Assembly (NCBI RefSeq): GCF_030247195.1
Contig: NC_080671.1
Coordinates: 102,163,845 to 102,227,844, forward strand
Direction of reading: 5' to 3'
DNA: 64,000 nucleotides
DNA from: Topomyia yanbarensis
Taxonomy: Eukaryota; Arthropoda; Insecta; Diptera; Culicidae
Part shown: piece after piece, positions 42,251 through 54,295 of the stretch
Numbering within the stretch: the stretch's first letter is position 1
Layout: every line of letters starts with the position of its first letter
Notes under the pieces: model-generated
Seen by the model: the letters and a program-made list of their open reading frames with translations, nothing else
Databases searched by the model: none
What the model was told of the DNA's origin: nothing
Translations under genes and position numbers: made by a program

Positions 42251-42261
42251 AATGAGGCCCC

Positions 42262-43645
42262 TAATCCTTAGACCTAAAAATCGAACATATGTGTCACACG
42301 ATTAAAAATGCGTTGTAATCCCGCGATGGCCACATTCGCGGTATGACTAAACCGTCGAAGTGGTACTCTCATGAGAATGTTACTGCGCAACGTCCTAGTT
42401 CTCGCTCGGACATTAACTTGTTCTATTAGGGCTGGAGAATCGATGCGTGCTGACAGCAAATCGGCAACAACTAGGGCTCTTGCTGTATTTCTGTGTTGTT
42501 GGAGAGTGTCGAGTTGAATAAGTTGACAGCGACTCTCGTTACTAGGTAGCCGAAAAGGATCGCGCCAAGGAAGCCGCCTCCAAGCAAATCGTATAAATTT
42601 GCGTTGAATGTCTTCAATTCGATCACTACCGTTCAGGTAGTGCGGGTTCCAAATCGTCGAAGTATACTCCAAAGTTGACCGGACTAGGGAACAACACAAA
42701 CTTTTCAAGCAGTGTATATCCGTGAATGACTTGGCAATACGAAAGATGAACCCAAGGTTTCGCGATGCACGACCAATGACATATGAGACATGTTGCTTGA
42801 AATTAAGCTTAGAATCTAGTATTACTCCAAGATCCTTCACGAAACACTCCCGAGGATTAAGCAATCCAGATAAATTATAGTCGAAATGGATAGATTCTCG
42901 TTTTCTACAGAAGGTGATTGCAGAACATTTTGCAGGATTTAGGATCATACGATTATCAATACACCATTCGCTGAAGACATCGAATTGTTTCTGCAAGACG
43001 TGTGCGTCTGCCAAAGTCTTGATATGGTTGAAGATTTTGAGGTCATCCGCGTACGACAAGCGTGGTCCACTGAGTCTATAATTCACAACTTTGTAGTAAA
43101 GTAGGAAGATGAGTGGCCCAAGATGGCTTCCCAGCAGGATGCCAGAGGTAGCTGCAAACGTTTCAGAGTAGTCGCTGCCTATATTCACGCTAAGTTGGCG
43201 ACCAACGAGATACTACTGGAACCAACGAAGGAGTGATCCGTTGAATCCCAGTTTGGCCAATTTGGCGATGGCGATGTCGTGATTAATTTTGTCAAAAGCG
43301 GCGGATAGATCGGTGTAGATAGCGTCGGTTTGCAAGCCATCCTCCAATCCTTCAGGGACGAATGAAGTGAACGACAATAGATTCGTCACAGTCGATCGGC
43401 TTGGCATGAATCCATGTTGGTCATCTGAGATATATTGGTTGCAGTGAAAAACACCGGCTCCATTACGACTAACTCGAAAAGTTTAGATACAGCACATAGT
43501 GCAGAAATTCCACGGTAGTTTTCTATGTTCTTTTTATCTCCTTTCTTATGAACTGGAAGCACGAATGCTGATTTCCAAAACAATGGAGCCGTTGCTGATG
43601 ATAGCGACAATTCAAACAACCGACGAAGTGGTTCGGCTAGGCCGC
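42262..43645 (-). pseudogene. Jockey-like LINE reverse transcriptase fragment
   Basis: Three overlapping frames read in order on the minus strand: FVLPVHKKGDKKNIENYRGI and SKLFELVV (43619-43386), then DAIYTDLSAAFDKINHDIAI (43407-43213; first catalytic Asp), then GSHLGPLIFLLY, SYADDLKIF and LGVILDSKLNF (43188-42274), ending with a thumb and tail. At least two frameshifts and a stop between frames inactivate it. There is no endonuclease; the 5' side meets the decayed I element near 43650-43695. The subgroup (Jockey versus related CR1-like clades) is uncertain. Confidence 0.82.
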
Positions 43646-43694
43646 TGTTCTTCCAAACTTTATTTTTTTGAACTAGGCTCTTCTACCTGTTTGC

Positions 43695-45960
43695 CTTTTT
43701 GTGTTACGGGGCATGAACTGCTGTCGTTGCAAACAATGGGGCCGCAGAGTTACCCATTGTAGAAACAAGGTACGGTGTGGAAAATGCGGAGAGAATCATG
43801 AAAAGTTCTCCTTCTGTGGAGACTCCGCATGAACTGTCGACATATCCCGCATATGAATTATACGAAGAAAAACTGAAGCATTCTTTTAAGGAACGCTAGG
43901 AGAAGAAACGCCAAAGAGGGCTACGCCACCGACCACGACTAATTTCTACGCTCCCTCGTTCACTAAAGAGCGAGATTATGGCAATCTCATTTAGGGGACA
44001 TATTCTAATGGGCCTAGAAATTGTCGAAAGAGGTGAATCATTTCCTCTCCTAAGCTTCCATGTAAATGCTTGAGAGTGTCCCTTGATGGGTGCTATCACA
44101 AAACCGAAGTAAGTGGCTCCTGGTCTCGGAAATTCCACATAGGACATCAAAAACAAAGTGTCTCTAAATGTCAGTCCTATTATTTTCCTAGGAAGCATTT
44201 TGTAAAACCATTGTCTGAAACCTGGTTAACTTCCAACGTGGATCTTCCACAATCCGCCAAGGTCGAGAACGTTTCTGTGGATCCAAATGTTCATTTATTT
44301 CAATCGGATTAGCCTTCGCTCGGTACCAGGAATTCAAGTTGTAGCTTGTCGAATCCGAATCAAAGGCAAAGACTTACCGATCTATCTTACTGCATGATAT
44401 TCGCAACAATTTCAAAATGACCATCTTGAATACGGTGGAAATAGCACGAATGACTACTCCACCAGCGCGACAAAGTGCGTCAGATTTATCATTGTACTCG
44501 ATCTCGCTACAATTTGTGTGCCCATTGGTTGAAAGAGCTACGCGTTCACTATATCTGAAATAATCGAATCTAAACAAGAAATTCCTTCGGTGGAAGCGTA
44601 CAACGTTTTGACTCGAATAACTACACTGCGATTAAAGGTCAGACGAAATGTGCAGTCGGCTCGAATAACCGTGGACGGTGTCCCACTCCGTGGTTGGCAT
44701 TGAGTCCTCAGAATTGTACGCGAATAGTTCCTGTAAGCACTTTTTGAACGTCCGATCGCCCAAATTTTTCCGAATATACGTATCGTTGGAAACGCAAATG
44801 AAAAACTTGTGGGAGGCTGAAAAAGCGGTTATTGGCACCGGTTCGTCGACAGATTAACGAAAGAAACAATATTTCGTCAGGTGGCTAGGCCCAACGTTGT
44901 GTATTCGATTTAACCTTTGATCGGAATACACGGAACCAAGAATCCTTCTTCGGCGACAACAGCATTTCATGTAGATCCACATTCAAATGATAGACGTTTT
45001 GCGATGAAATGTTATTGTTGTATGTAAACGTAAACATACAAATTTATCTAACAGCAACGATGCTAGCGCTAAGTATTGTAGCGCTCATATCACTGTTACG
45101 TTCGTCAGATGATGAGAGCTATGCATAGCTTCAATGCTAATTATTATGACAGTACTGGCGAAGGCGATGTTAAAAGAGGCTGTGCTGCAAACATTTTCCC
45201 CACAAAACTTATGGTTTCATGCCTACATCGTTTCACTTACAAGGAGGCTCTCCGTTCGATAAAGCATGGAAAGCAAGCCTTGTTTTTCCTGGGGAAAATC
45301 TGGGAGTTCCTGAGTGCTTTATCTGAAAAATCATACCAGATTACTAGGTACATATATTAGTTTGAGTTCTTTTGCATTGCTCCACCCCGGGTAATGAGAA
45401 AAGGGATACTTAGTTTAGAATGGTAATGAGAAGGCGGAAACTTAGGCATTAGAAGGTGATGTTTATGAAAAATCCCACAGCTTCAACGATTTTTTCAATA
45501 TTACTTTCAGTGGACGCTATAAAATTGTCAAATTTCGTGGGACAATGGAAGTTTAGGACTCTCAAAGATATCAACAAACCTTGGTTAAAGGGGATGGATG
45601 AAGGTCGTGACTTTCTTCGGTTGATACCTCTGATCATGTCCAATCATTATACGTTCAATACGCATCTCCGGCGTATTGAGGTCGTGGAGAGCGGTCTCTG
45701 CGCTTGTGGTGCAGGTTATCGTGACATTAAACATGTTGTCTGGTCGCGTTCTAGCGCCAGATTTTCGTTAAACAAATCCCTTCGGCCTCGTTACAGTCCG
45801 AGATGTGCTGGTTATCTTCGCAAAAATGCTGCAAGTTTAATTTATTGTCTTCCTTGTTATTGTTGACCGCTTTCTCTTTTAAAAGAATCGATCTGATTCT
45901 CTTGTTTTAGGATGTAGATGTGTCGAAATGTGTTTCCCTTCCCTTTCCCTTTCCCCTCCC
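43695..45960 (+). pseudogene. decayed I-clade element (relative of 13161-19330)
   Basis: Pieces line up with the intact element in order. ORF1 zinc-knuckle region: 43702-43900. Endonuclease: 44211-44240 (CETWLTS-like) and 44400-44520, matching 15290-15400. Linker: 44640-44880, matching 15650-15870. RNase H: 45263-45350, FFLGKIWEFLSALSEKSYQI. C-terminus: 45540-45800, including GMDEGRDF, LIMSNHYTFNTHLRRI and CACGAGYRDIKHVVW. The whole RT, about 2 kb in the intact copy, is absent. Many stops and frameshifts are present, so it is an old copy. Confidence 0.85.
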
Positions 45961-46232
45961 TGTTATGAAAAATTATTTCAAATTGCAAACAAATCTTAAT
46001 TTTTATCCCACATTTTCAAGAAATTTGCATCTGAATAAAAATATGAAATTGTCGTGCATCGAGAATTTCAGATGCATGCACTTTGTGCGCGAGACACATA
46101 CGTGGTTAATCTCAGGTTTTGGGTTGTTCTAAACTTCGAGTGGGTAATTCCTCCCTCGGTAATTTTCGAGTGGGTAGTACTAGCCATACTACCCACATGT
46201 TGCGCCGGCCCTGATGCGTACGTGCATGTACC

Positions 46233-47894
46233 TTAGACTATCCAGAAAAATGATGAATTTTTGAAAACTCAATCGGCCCACCCCTGAGTCGATTCCTAGT
46301 CCCACCAGGAGTATTTGCACCAAATTTGAAGCAAATCGAACAAGTCTAACTACCGGACCAACGTGCCTAAAGTTTGTATGGGATTTTTCAACATTTTACA
46401 TGAAGAAAACTCACGTATTTTCGCTGCTAGGTGGCACTGTATGCATCGTATTATCATTTTAAGTGAAAATAAGAAAGATAATTTAATTGTCTACAACTTT
46501 GTCGAATACTGCTAGTCAGTCCGGCTTTGTTAAAAGAAGTTATTAAACATTTAACGAAGTGATGTGTGAGTCAGTTTTGCATGGGGCCTTGCAGTGCATG
46601 ATTGTGTATCAGTACTCGAGTCCCGCGAACTACACATTTTTCTGAAATAATGGTTTGATTTAGCTGAATAGTATGTTTACAAGAATTGTAGTAAATAATA
46701 CGAGTCATGTTTTGGTTAGAAAATTTTAGTTCCACCTGTGACCGCATAGAGGGCGCCAACACTAACTTTTCATAGAAGAATCAAGATGTTCGGACAAAAT
46801 ACTGAAAAATGCTTATTTTATAACTTTTGAGAAGACACCAAATTTCTATCTCTCTCCGTTGAACAGTTAGTGTTAGCGCCCTCTCTGCGGTAACATATGG
46901 AACTAAAATATTCTAATCAAAACATGACTCGTATTAGTTACCATAATTCTCCTGAACATGCCAATGAGCTAAACCTAACGATTATTTCACAAAAATGTTT
47001 AGTTCGTGCGAATCGTGTACTGATAGACAGTAGGGTGTCGCAAAATGACATCATGTTAAAAAAGTAATCGGGCTCACTTTCTTCAGCAAAATTACGCCCC
47101 TGAATTCGGCTCAACTATATAAAGTGTTTTATGTACTTTTAAAATTTTGTAGATACCCAGTTTTAAAGAAAAAATACTGAAAAACACCAAAAATTTCACT
47201 TTTTACTAAGTTTTAATGGCCCTGCCGCTCTTATAAATCTAAATTTGTACAAACTAACTAACCAAACTTCTCCGTTTGGATCTCCAGAAAAATAAAAAAA
47301 TGCTGAAAAAAAATCTAAGACAGTTCAGGACCACTTCAACAGGCATAAATTTGAAATTTTATCCAAAATCAGCCCATTTTTCAAAAAATCAAAAGTCGCC
47401 ACCAGTAGGAAGCGTTTTAGCAAACTCACTCCGAAGAAGAAAGTGGTCCCAATACCCTAACCTTTCATTTAAGAAGTGAGCACGATGACATTTTTAACAT
47501 GATGTCATTTTGGGACACCCTAATACACAGCCATGCACTGTTAGGCCCCATGCAAAACTGGGTCAGACATCACTTCGTTAAATGTTTAATAACTTCTTTT
47601 CACAAAGCCGGACTGACTAGCAGTCTTCGACAAAGTTGTAGACAATTAAATTATCTTTCTTATTTTCACTTACAGTGATAATACGGTGCATGCAGTGCCA
47701 CCTAGCGGTAAAAATGCGAACTCGTGGGTTTTCTCCATGTAAATTGTTGAAAAATCCCATACAAACTTTAGGCACGTTGGTCTGGTAGCTAGACTTGTCC
47801 GATTTGCTTCAAATTTGGTGCAGGTACTCCTGGTGGGAATAGGAATTGACTCGGGTGTGGGACGGTAGGGGTCATTTTTTTCCTGTCACTCTAA
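46233..47894. mobile_element. fold-back element with long arms and a nested MITE
   Basis: The left arm (46233-46780) pairs with a right arm made of 46855-47030 plus 47523-47894, broken by the MITE. Examples are GGCCCACCCCTGAGTCG against GACTCGGGTGTGGG, and AGGGCGCCAACACTAACT against AGTTAGTGTTAGCGCCCT. The outermost ends TTAGACT/ACTCTAA are weak terminal repeats. It has no coding sequence. The arms are diverged by several percent on inspection, so the element is not new. Confidence 0.8.
47031..47522 (+). mobile_element. hAT-type MITE, family C (492 bp), nested
   Basis: The ends are TAGGGTGTCGCAAAATGACA and TGTCATTTTGGGACACCCTA. The flanks are ATAGACAG (47023-47030) and ATACACAG (47523-47530), an 8-bp duplication with one mismatch. 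The interior matches the right half of the longer fold-back elements at 11831 and 21112 (GGCCCTGCCGCTCTTATAA, TTAGCAAACTCACTCCGAAG). It is therefore a shorter derivative of that family lacking most of the left half. Confidence 0.85.
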
Positions 47895-50800
47895 TGTGTA
47901 GTGTCCGGATATTGACAAGTTGAAAAACTTTAGAAATGGAATAAATAATTTGAATTTGATAGGATCAAGACAAGGTGATATGTAGTGCTGAGCAGAAGAA
48001 GAAATTCATGATCTTTGTTCTAATTCTAAATAGATTATCAACCATTCATCATCAGATTATACGACAATCATCAGTCTCTAACGAAATCATGACTCGATTT
48101 GGAATGACCCATATAATCGGCTGTGATCTTTGAACTAGCCGTTTGGTACATAAAGGTAAGAGGGGCCCTAAGCGAAGCAAACGAAATGCGTCAGCACACA
48201 ACTCTAACAGGAAACCTGTTTCCCGCGGGCAAGCCACACTTGTTTACCTATTCATTAGTCAGCTTTTCTCAGCTTTCCTCACTCTCTCCAGCTCGACCCG
48301 GTCCCTATAATCCTCGTTCCATTTTGTCAGTGTTCATTTGACTCGTTACCTTCGTCCTCTCTAACCGCAGCAACGGGGCGCTTTTATTTACACGACGGGC
48401 GCCGGCTAACCTTCCAGTTCGGTTATTCCAGCGAAAGAGACTCATAGATACTGACGGCATGTTGTCGTGGTTGGGCGACCACAAGAGGCGATGATCTTTA
48501 AATTTATTAATTTATTTAACACTTCGCAGCTGAGCTGAGATGGAAGAAAAGGTAAAGAGGAACTCTTTCGTAGAAAAAAAGAGTAGGTACCTACATAACA
48601 CACATCTCACTTCGCTGACGATTAGTGTCTATGGCGGGTGCGACGATGGCCGACGGGTTTCCTGGTCGATCTTTGGTAGTACCTACGCAGAAGCGGAGCG
48701 TTTACGGCCTAGCGATGGTGATAATGCAATTTGTTACCATTTCTGCAATAAACTGTCAGTTGCGGTATAGGAGTTGGCTGCATTCGTTTTGACCGGCTAC
48801 TGTTGGCTGGTTCGTGTTTGGATCTGATCCGATGGTAGAAGTTACGGCGTTCATTAGTGTTTTGATCGAGACGTTTAGAAATTTGACGGAATCGAGATCA
48901 TTGTTTGATTGTTATAGCTTTTTGGGAACATAACTTATCATTCTGAAATAAGTTGGCTAATTTGAGTGCCATTGTTTTTTTAGAGTTTTTTTGTGATTAA
49001 CAACTTTCTGATGTTTTGTGACAAAATATCAAGAACATGCTGGAAAGGAAATTATTTCTGCAACGTAAAGTAGTCGATTATTTATTTCAACTTATTTCCA
49101 AATAGAGCGAACTTGCCGAAAATACTATTTATATTACTGGCACTTCGTAAGTTTTCATGTGCTCAAACGGAAGTTGTCAAATATAACGATCTTTCAATTA
49201 TTTCACATTTAACGAATTTATAAATGGCAAAACTAGCATTTTACGTAACAAAAAAACTCCACTATTGTCTCGAGTAGTCGAGAAAAGACGAATAATATTA
49301 CCACCTCACGTGTGAGTTAACCCAAAAACTCAATTTCTCTGTACGAATTTGAAATAGAAACCATTGATTCGTGTTCGGCAGTCTACGCTGTTCGCTTCAG
49401 CGATGGAAATTCCCAATGAATCTGCATACATATCACATTACGACTGCCGCCGTTTGAATCGTTAACAAAAATCGACACATGAATTTTGACGTGCCTGATC
49501 CAAATAATTGAACCATGTAACCATCGACCGTACCAGAAAAAAAATATAACAACAAACCACGGCCAAAAAAGAGCAAGCCCAAAAAAAAAATTGCTGTTTG
49601 TATGCGCTTTTTCGGTCATTATGTCACATAAAAGAAATAGAATTGCTCGAATTAACCTACATTAAATTTGCTCATTAATGACTAGTAACATGATATTGTG
49701 AATATTCATCGGTCAGAACTGAACCGCTTCTACTCTACGAACGGGGTGCCGGTTTGGTTTGGTACCTCAGAACGAAACGATTCGGTTTTGACAAAAATGT
49801 AGCACAGCGCGCCGGAGACTCGTGCGATACTGTGGGCAGTTCGGGAGCCTATAGGAAATAAGCACGCCAAAAAGTTCAAAACAGTCATTACTCTGTTGTG
49901 TTGTTTTTCGTGATGGTCACTTACGTAACCGAGCCGGAGCTTGTTGTGCGGGGTTGAGGCAAACAATTGAATTTTTGTAGGCCGATACGTCGCGTCAGTG
50001 AAGTCTGTGAGATAATTCTGTCCGATGAATGAACGAGCTGCAAATGATGGTTATTTCGGTGGTCGGTTCTCCTGCTTCGCGGCCCCTGATTAACATTCTA
50101 ATTAATTGGCCGAATTGTGAATCGATGGAAAAGCGCTTTGATGTGCGCCAATATAATGAGTCGGCAAACAGTTGGTTTAATTGGAACGAATTTCGTTTGT
50201 TGTCAAGTTTGTTGTTTTCGTTTATAGAATTTCAATTTAGGTTATGTAAATTGTATCAGATTCGATGAGCAGACGCAATTAATTTGTGAAAGCTAATTAT
50301 TCCTGCTTGGAAACAAGGGTGATCGAACGGTTGAATAAATTGTCTCGAATGGTTATGCCAACTCCAGCAGATGAATTGTTCTGTTAGCATGAAATTCAGT
50401 GTAGGTGTAGCCAAGCCACCACACATGCACGTGTGGAAAGATAGGTTAAATGATAAATAATGTGCATTCTCATAACTGATCAACTCTACCCTCTCGTACC
50501 CCGTGCACTGCTTTCTACACGGGTGATGATTCAGTTGGAAACTGGTTTAGCGGCTGAAGCGAGTTAGACATGACATGAGCATGCAACATGCAAGCCAGCT
50601 CGGTTCCCGTCCCAAGATGTTCAATGAAAGATAGTAAGAGTAAGAGAAGTGTGGAAAAAAGGGCTTGTCACTGGATGCTATTATTATTGGCAATGGTCAA
50701 GGGTTGGGAGGAGAAAATCGTGCTGCGGTCGTTGTTCAGACCTCCTTTTCTGCATTAATGGCACCAATCAGCTGGATCGATCTGGCAAGTGCAAGTGACC

Positions 50801-50959
50801 ATCATCAACTCATGTGATGGTTATGCAATTACACTGCAACCCGGCTAGCCAGCAATTTGCGATGCCCGTAGAGTTGTCCTACATTTCTCATTACAGTGAT
50901 ATTCCACATTTGTCCTCTGCTTATTACTATTTTATCCGGTTTTCTGTCACTGTTTTGCA
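47895..50959. other. unassigned non-coding DNA
   Basis: No gene recognised in about 3 kb. A less AT-rich patch near 48130-48440 and 48600-48760 has short plus-strand ORFs (48123-48341, 48540-48770) without domain resemblance. It could include an exon or promoter, but nothing decisive is visible. Confidence 0.4.
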
Positions 50960-50967
50960 GCCAGTAG

Positions 50968-51377
50968 CAGAGTTAAAAATAATCGAAGCTCTTTTTTGAC
51001 GGCTGAAAATGAACCTGATGCGACTCGCGGTGAATAGAAAAAATATTCATTCAAATATACATGTTATTCATTCAGTTGAATATCGTACAATACATTCATT
51101 TCGCTAATTATCTAGAAAAATGTTTTCAAATGCCGGTAAAGTATATGAAACAACAATCATTATCGCTTACATTGTGCCAGGACCTACTTTGATGCGTTTG
51201 ATTCGTTGCTGCACGGTCGCTTCGTGTAATAATCGGAAACGAATGAAAATGTTCATGGATGAATGGGCGGTTTGTTGGTTTGACGTTTTCAGCTGAGCTG
51301 CGTCACTGAATATTGAAAATGAATGCGGCTGAATATGATCAATTTTCATTCAATGAATTTAAATATTTTTAACTCTG
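50968..51377 (+). mobile_element. hAT-type MITE, family A, copy 2 (410 bp)
   Basis: Starts CAGAGTTAAAAATAATCGAA and ends AAATATTTTTAACTCTG. It has a perfect 8-bp duplication, GCCAGTAG, at 50960-50967 and 51378-51385. It aligns along its whole length with 5739-6120, with a ~25-bp extra block near its start and scattered substitutions. No coding capacity. Confidence 0.92.
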
Positions 51378-51385
51378 GCCAGTAG

Positions 51386-52696
51386 TTTGCAAAGTATCAA
51401 ATTCATGTTGCACATTGAAACATAAAACAACAACTGAATTAAATATTGAAAAGAGTTTGATTGGATACACAATTTAATGGGGTTGAAAAATTCGAGCTAT
51501 TAATGTATGTGACATTTTTTCTCGATCGGCTAATATTAATTGGGGTTTTATAGAACTAATGGAATTTACGATAGTCTAACGCGTGCTCTGTACTTAGTGT
51601 AATCAGCAATTGAGGAAATATTAGTTAGTGTATCGACTGTAACCCGTGCCGAACATAAGGAAAATAATTACTTGGAAATTGATCGATTGTGGAAAGATAA
51701 TAACAGTTAGTTTAAATAACTGGTCAAAATAAGATTTTTTGTCAAAATCTTGGGAAAATGACAGGGGAAGTGCCGATACATATATCCCAACAATCCAAAC
51801 ATGGTTTACACTGATAATCAATAATGGTTCAATCTCACTGTTAGTTTAGTTGAATCGGTTTTTGACTTCCCAACTAAGTTAATGTGATTCAATAAATCCT
51901 TCTGAAAGCGGTGATTCGAAAAAGTAGTATTTTCCTTGTTAATTTCCATACAAACTTCAAATGCAATGCGCAAATTCGGGGAGCAAACAAACGCCCCCAA
52001 AAATTATATAGTCATTTGGGACCACAAAAGGAACTCAAAAAAATTCCAGCCCAGAACTTTTTGTAACTTTAATATGGCAGCCTCTCGTTCTTTTTTGTGA
52101 TCGTTATGAAATAAAAAAAGGAGAATAGAAACCAGTGATAATCGAGAATAAAAAAATTAACCAATTGGATTCGAATCAAAAGAAATTCTTTTATTTTTTC
52201 TATACACTTAATACAAGTGCTTTTTGAATTGCGCTTTGATCCTCTCAATTCGGTATGAATAAAATTACATTTTTGTATTCACCTTACGTCGTCGCTATTC
52301 GTACGACTTTGATGAGTTACCCACATTTAATTGAAATTTCAGATCACAATATCATCGCGCGAACCCAAAGACAAAAACAGTCTAGAAATGCACTATTTAA
52401 ATGTTTATGAGTTTATTTTGCTGTTTGCGTCTTACTAACAAAAGTTACAAATAGAGTTGGGTGATGTCCAAAACATAACTACGAGGTTGATAGGCAAAGT
52501 TGTTCCTTATTATATTCCATACAACTTTGCTTCTCAGCTTTCGGGGGATTAATCACCGAACTAATACTTTAATAAGATGGGGAATATTTTATAGACAACC
52601 TTTGATGAAGACATTATAGCTCGAAAATCGTTTTTTCGTGGTCAAAATAATTTCGATCACGTTTTTGCCTATTTGAAAATACTGTGCGACGTTAGA
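51386..52696. other. unassigned non-coding DNA
   Basis: Only short ORFs without domain resemblance (51621-51821 and 51818-52000, minus). No structured repeat noticed. Confidence 0.45.
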
Positions 52697-52861
52697 AACG
52701 CGAATGAAGAGATTGATGAAAGCCAAGAAACGTAGTAACTGGCGCCGGTTCATTGACGGATTAACTGGAGAAACATCGATGAGCACTCTTTGGGGCACGG
52801 CCTGACGTATGCGAAACGGTTTGTGCTAAAGAGAGCATGGAATATTCAAGCCGTTGGATAT
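52697..52861 (+). pseudogene. short I-element ORF2 scrap
   Basis: About 165 bp matches 15803-15965 of the intact I element (linker between endonuclease and RT). Shared words include GATGAGCACTCTTTGGGG and GGAATATTCAA.CCGTTGGAT. A stop (GCCTGA) breaks the frame. The scrap ends exactly where the first pogo-like terminal repeat begins. Confidence 0.85.
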
Positions 52862-52862
52862 A

Positions 52863-53054
52863 GGGGAGACTGGGGCTGGTTGGACGAGTTTCGCTTTCGG
52901 AATTTCTGTACTCATTCTGGTTAGACTTTTTGAAAACCGGTTTGCGCTGTCATGAAGATACAACCCATGAGCACATATGTAATTTTTTTCATTCATGAAA
53001 AAAAAGTAGTTATTAGCAAACAAATGCTGAAAGAAAAATCGGCCAACCAACCCC
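52863..53054. mobile_element. short pogo-like TIR element
   Basis: The left end is ACTGGGGCTGGTTGGACGAG (52868-52887) and the right end is CGGCCAACCAACCCC (53039-53053), giving a ~190-bp element without coding sequence. The terminal repeat matches that of the next element, which starts immediately afterwards. The TA duplication is uncertain. Confidence 0.55.
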
Positions 53055-53816
53055 AGGGCTGGGGTAGGTTGGCCGAGTTTGGTAAAATAAGTTAAACACG
53101 TTAAATGTATCAGTGGAAAACTTTAATTCAATAAAAAATATCGTTTTTTCGTAGGTAAGCAAAATAAAATCCACTTTTCACTTTTTAGTCTTTTTAACCT
53201 TTTTGGACTTGTCTTTGGCAGCTTTAGTGAACTTTTTACCAGCTCTCGCTTATTTTTTTCCTCCGCCAGCATACGCTTACATTTGGTTTCATTTTTCTGC
53301 TCCTCCAATACTGCTTTCATTGGGGAATCGCTAAAAATTTGAGACGATCGTCGTTTACGAATTTGCCACTTCTTCGAATCAGATCGTATACTCGTCCGGG
53401 GAAGAGGTCTGACATCTTCAAAGAGGCTGATATCTGCGGCAGATTCTATGCTAATGGACGAGTTTTGTTCGGAGTTGGGACAATCTGTGACAAATCCTGC
53501 CAGAAACTCCTCAGGAGGAAAAATTTCAGGATTGAAGCGGCACACCCCAGAAACTCTGAAACCTGCTTGACATTACATAGGCATAAAATATCGGAAACAA
53601 CATTTTTATAAACAATTTCCGACTTTTAATGATTTTAATCTCTTATTTCTCTCTGGTAATAATTTTAAATTATTTTTATTACTTATTTCTCGTGTATATT
53701 TTTCCTTATAATCATCAATATTAGCATAATATTAAATTTTGCTTTGAATAAGGTTGGCATTTCACAAATATCACATTACTCTACACTAAATTTACAACTC
53801 GGACAACCTACCCCAA
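53055..53816. mobile_element. internally deleted pogo-like DNA transposon
   Basis: The left end is CTGGGGTAGGTTGGCCGAG (53057-53075) and the right end is CTCGGACAACCTACCCCA (53796-53813); these are inverted copies. Between them lies the C-terminal part of a pogo/jerky-type transposase on the minus strand. Most of the transposase, including the DDE catalytic region, is gone. Confidence 0.7.
53123..53565 (-). pseudogene. pogo/Tigger-type transposase C-terminal fragment
   Basis: The fragment begins near 53565 with GFRVSGVCRFNPEIFPPEEF followed by VTD, which resembles the conserved G..PFNP.IF...DF block downstream of the DDE domain in pogo-family transposases. A Ser-rich and then strongly Lys/Arg-rich tail follows (PKTSPKRLKRLKSEKW). 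The length (about 147 residues) is a small part of a full transposase. It sits between matching terminal inverted repeats, which supports the call. It cannot catalyse transposition. Confidence 0.7.
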
Positions 53817-54189
53817 TGTATATTTTCGAGAACAATCACGATTTACATAAACAAATTTAAGGTTACACTGGTCACCGTTACACCATTTTTTGGGTTTGAA
53901 ATACCCTTTCCAGCAGTACAAAGTTATTGGAAATCGGATGTAAATTGATTCGCGTTACACATATTATTTGTCAGAAACAGAAATTTACACATCAGTGCCG
54001 AAAAAAGAACAAACGTGCTCCTGTACAAACAACACCACCAAAACACCTGAAATTACGTCGGTACATTGGTGACCAGCCCCCTACGATTTCGCCAAGAAGT
54101 TCTGTCTGACAACCTTGAATATTTTTTTATTTTAATTTGTTTTTTGTCTTCGATAGTGCTAGCAACGAACTGCAAACCACACTTTAAGA
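53817..54189. other. unassigned spacer
   Basis: Contains a 60-residue plus-strand ORF (53927-54109), basic and without a recognised domain. It separates the pogo-like element from the RTE-like LINE. Confidence 0.4.
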
Positions 54190-54295
54190 AAAACAAATAA
54201 ATTAGCTCACTTTTTTGCCACAACTTTGTATAAAACCCCTAAGCAAAGATATCACGACAAATTGTCCATGATTTCTAACGATCGTACTCGTTATT

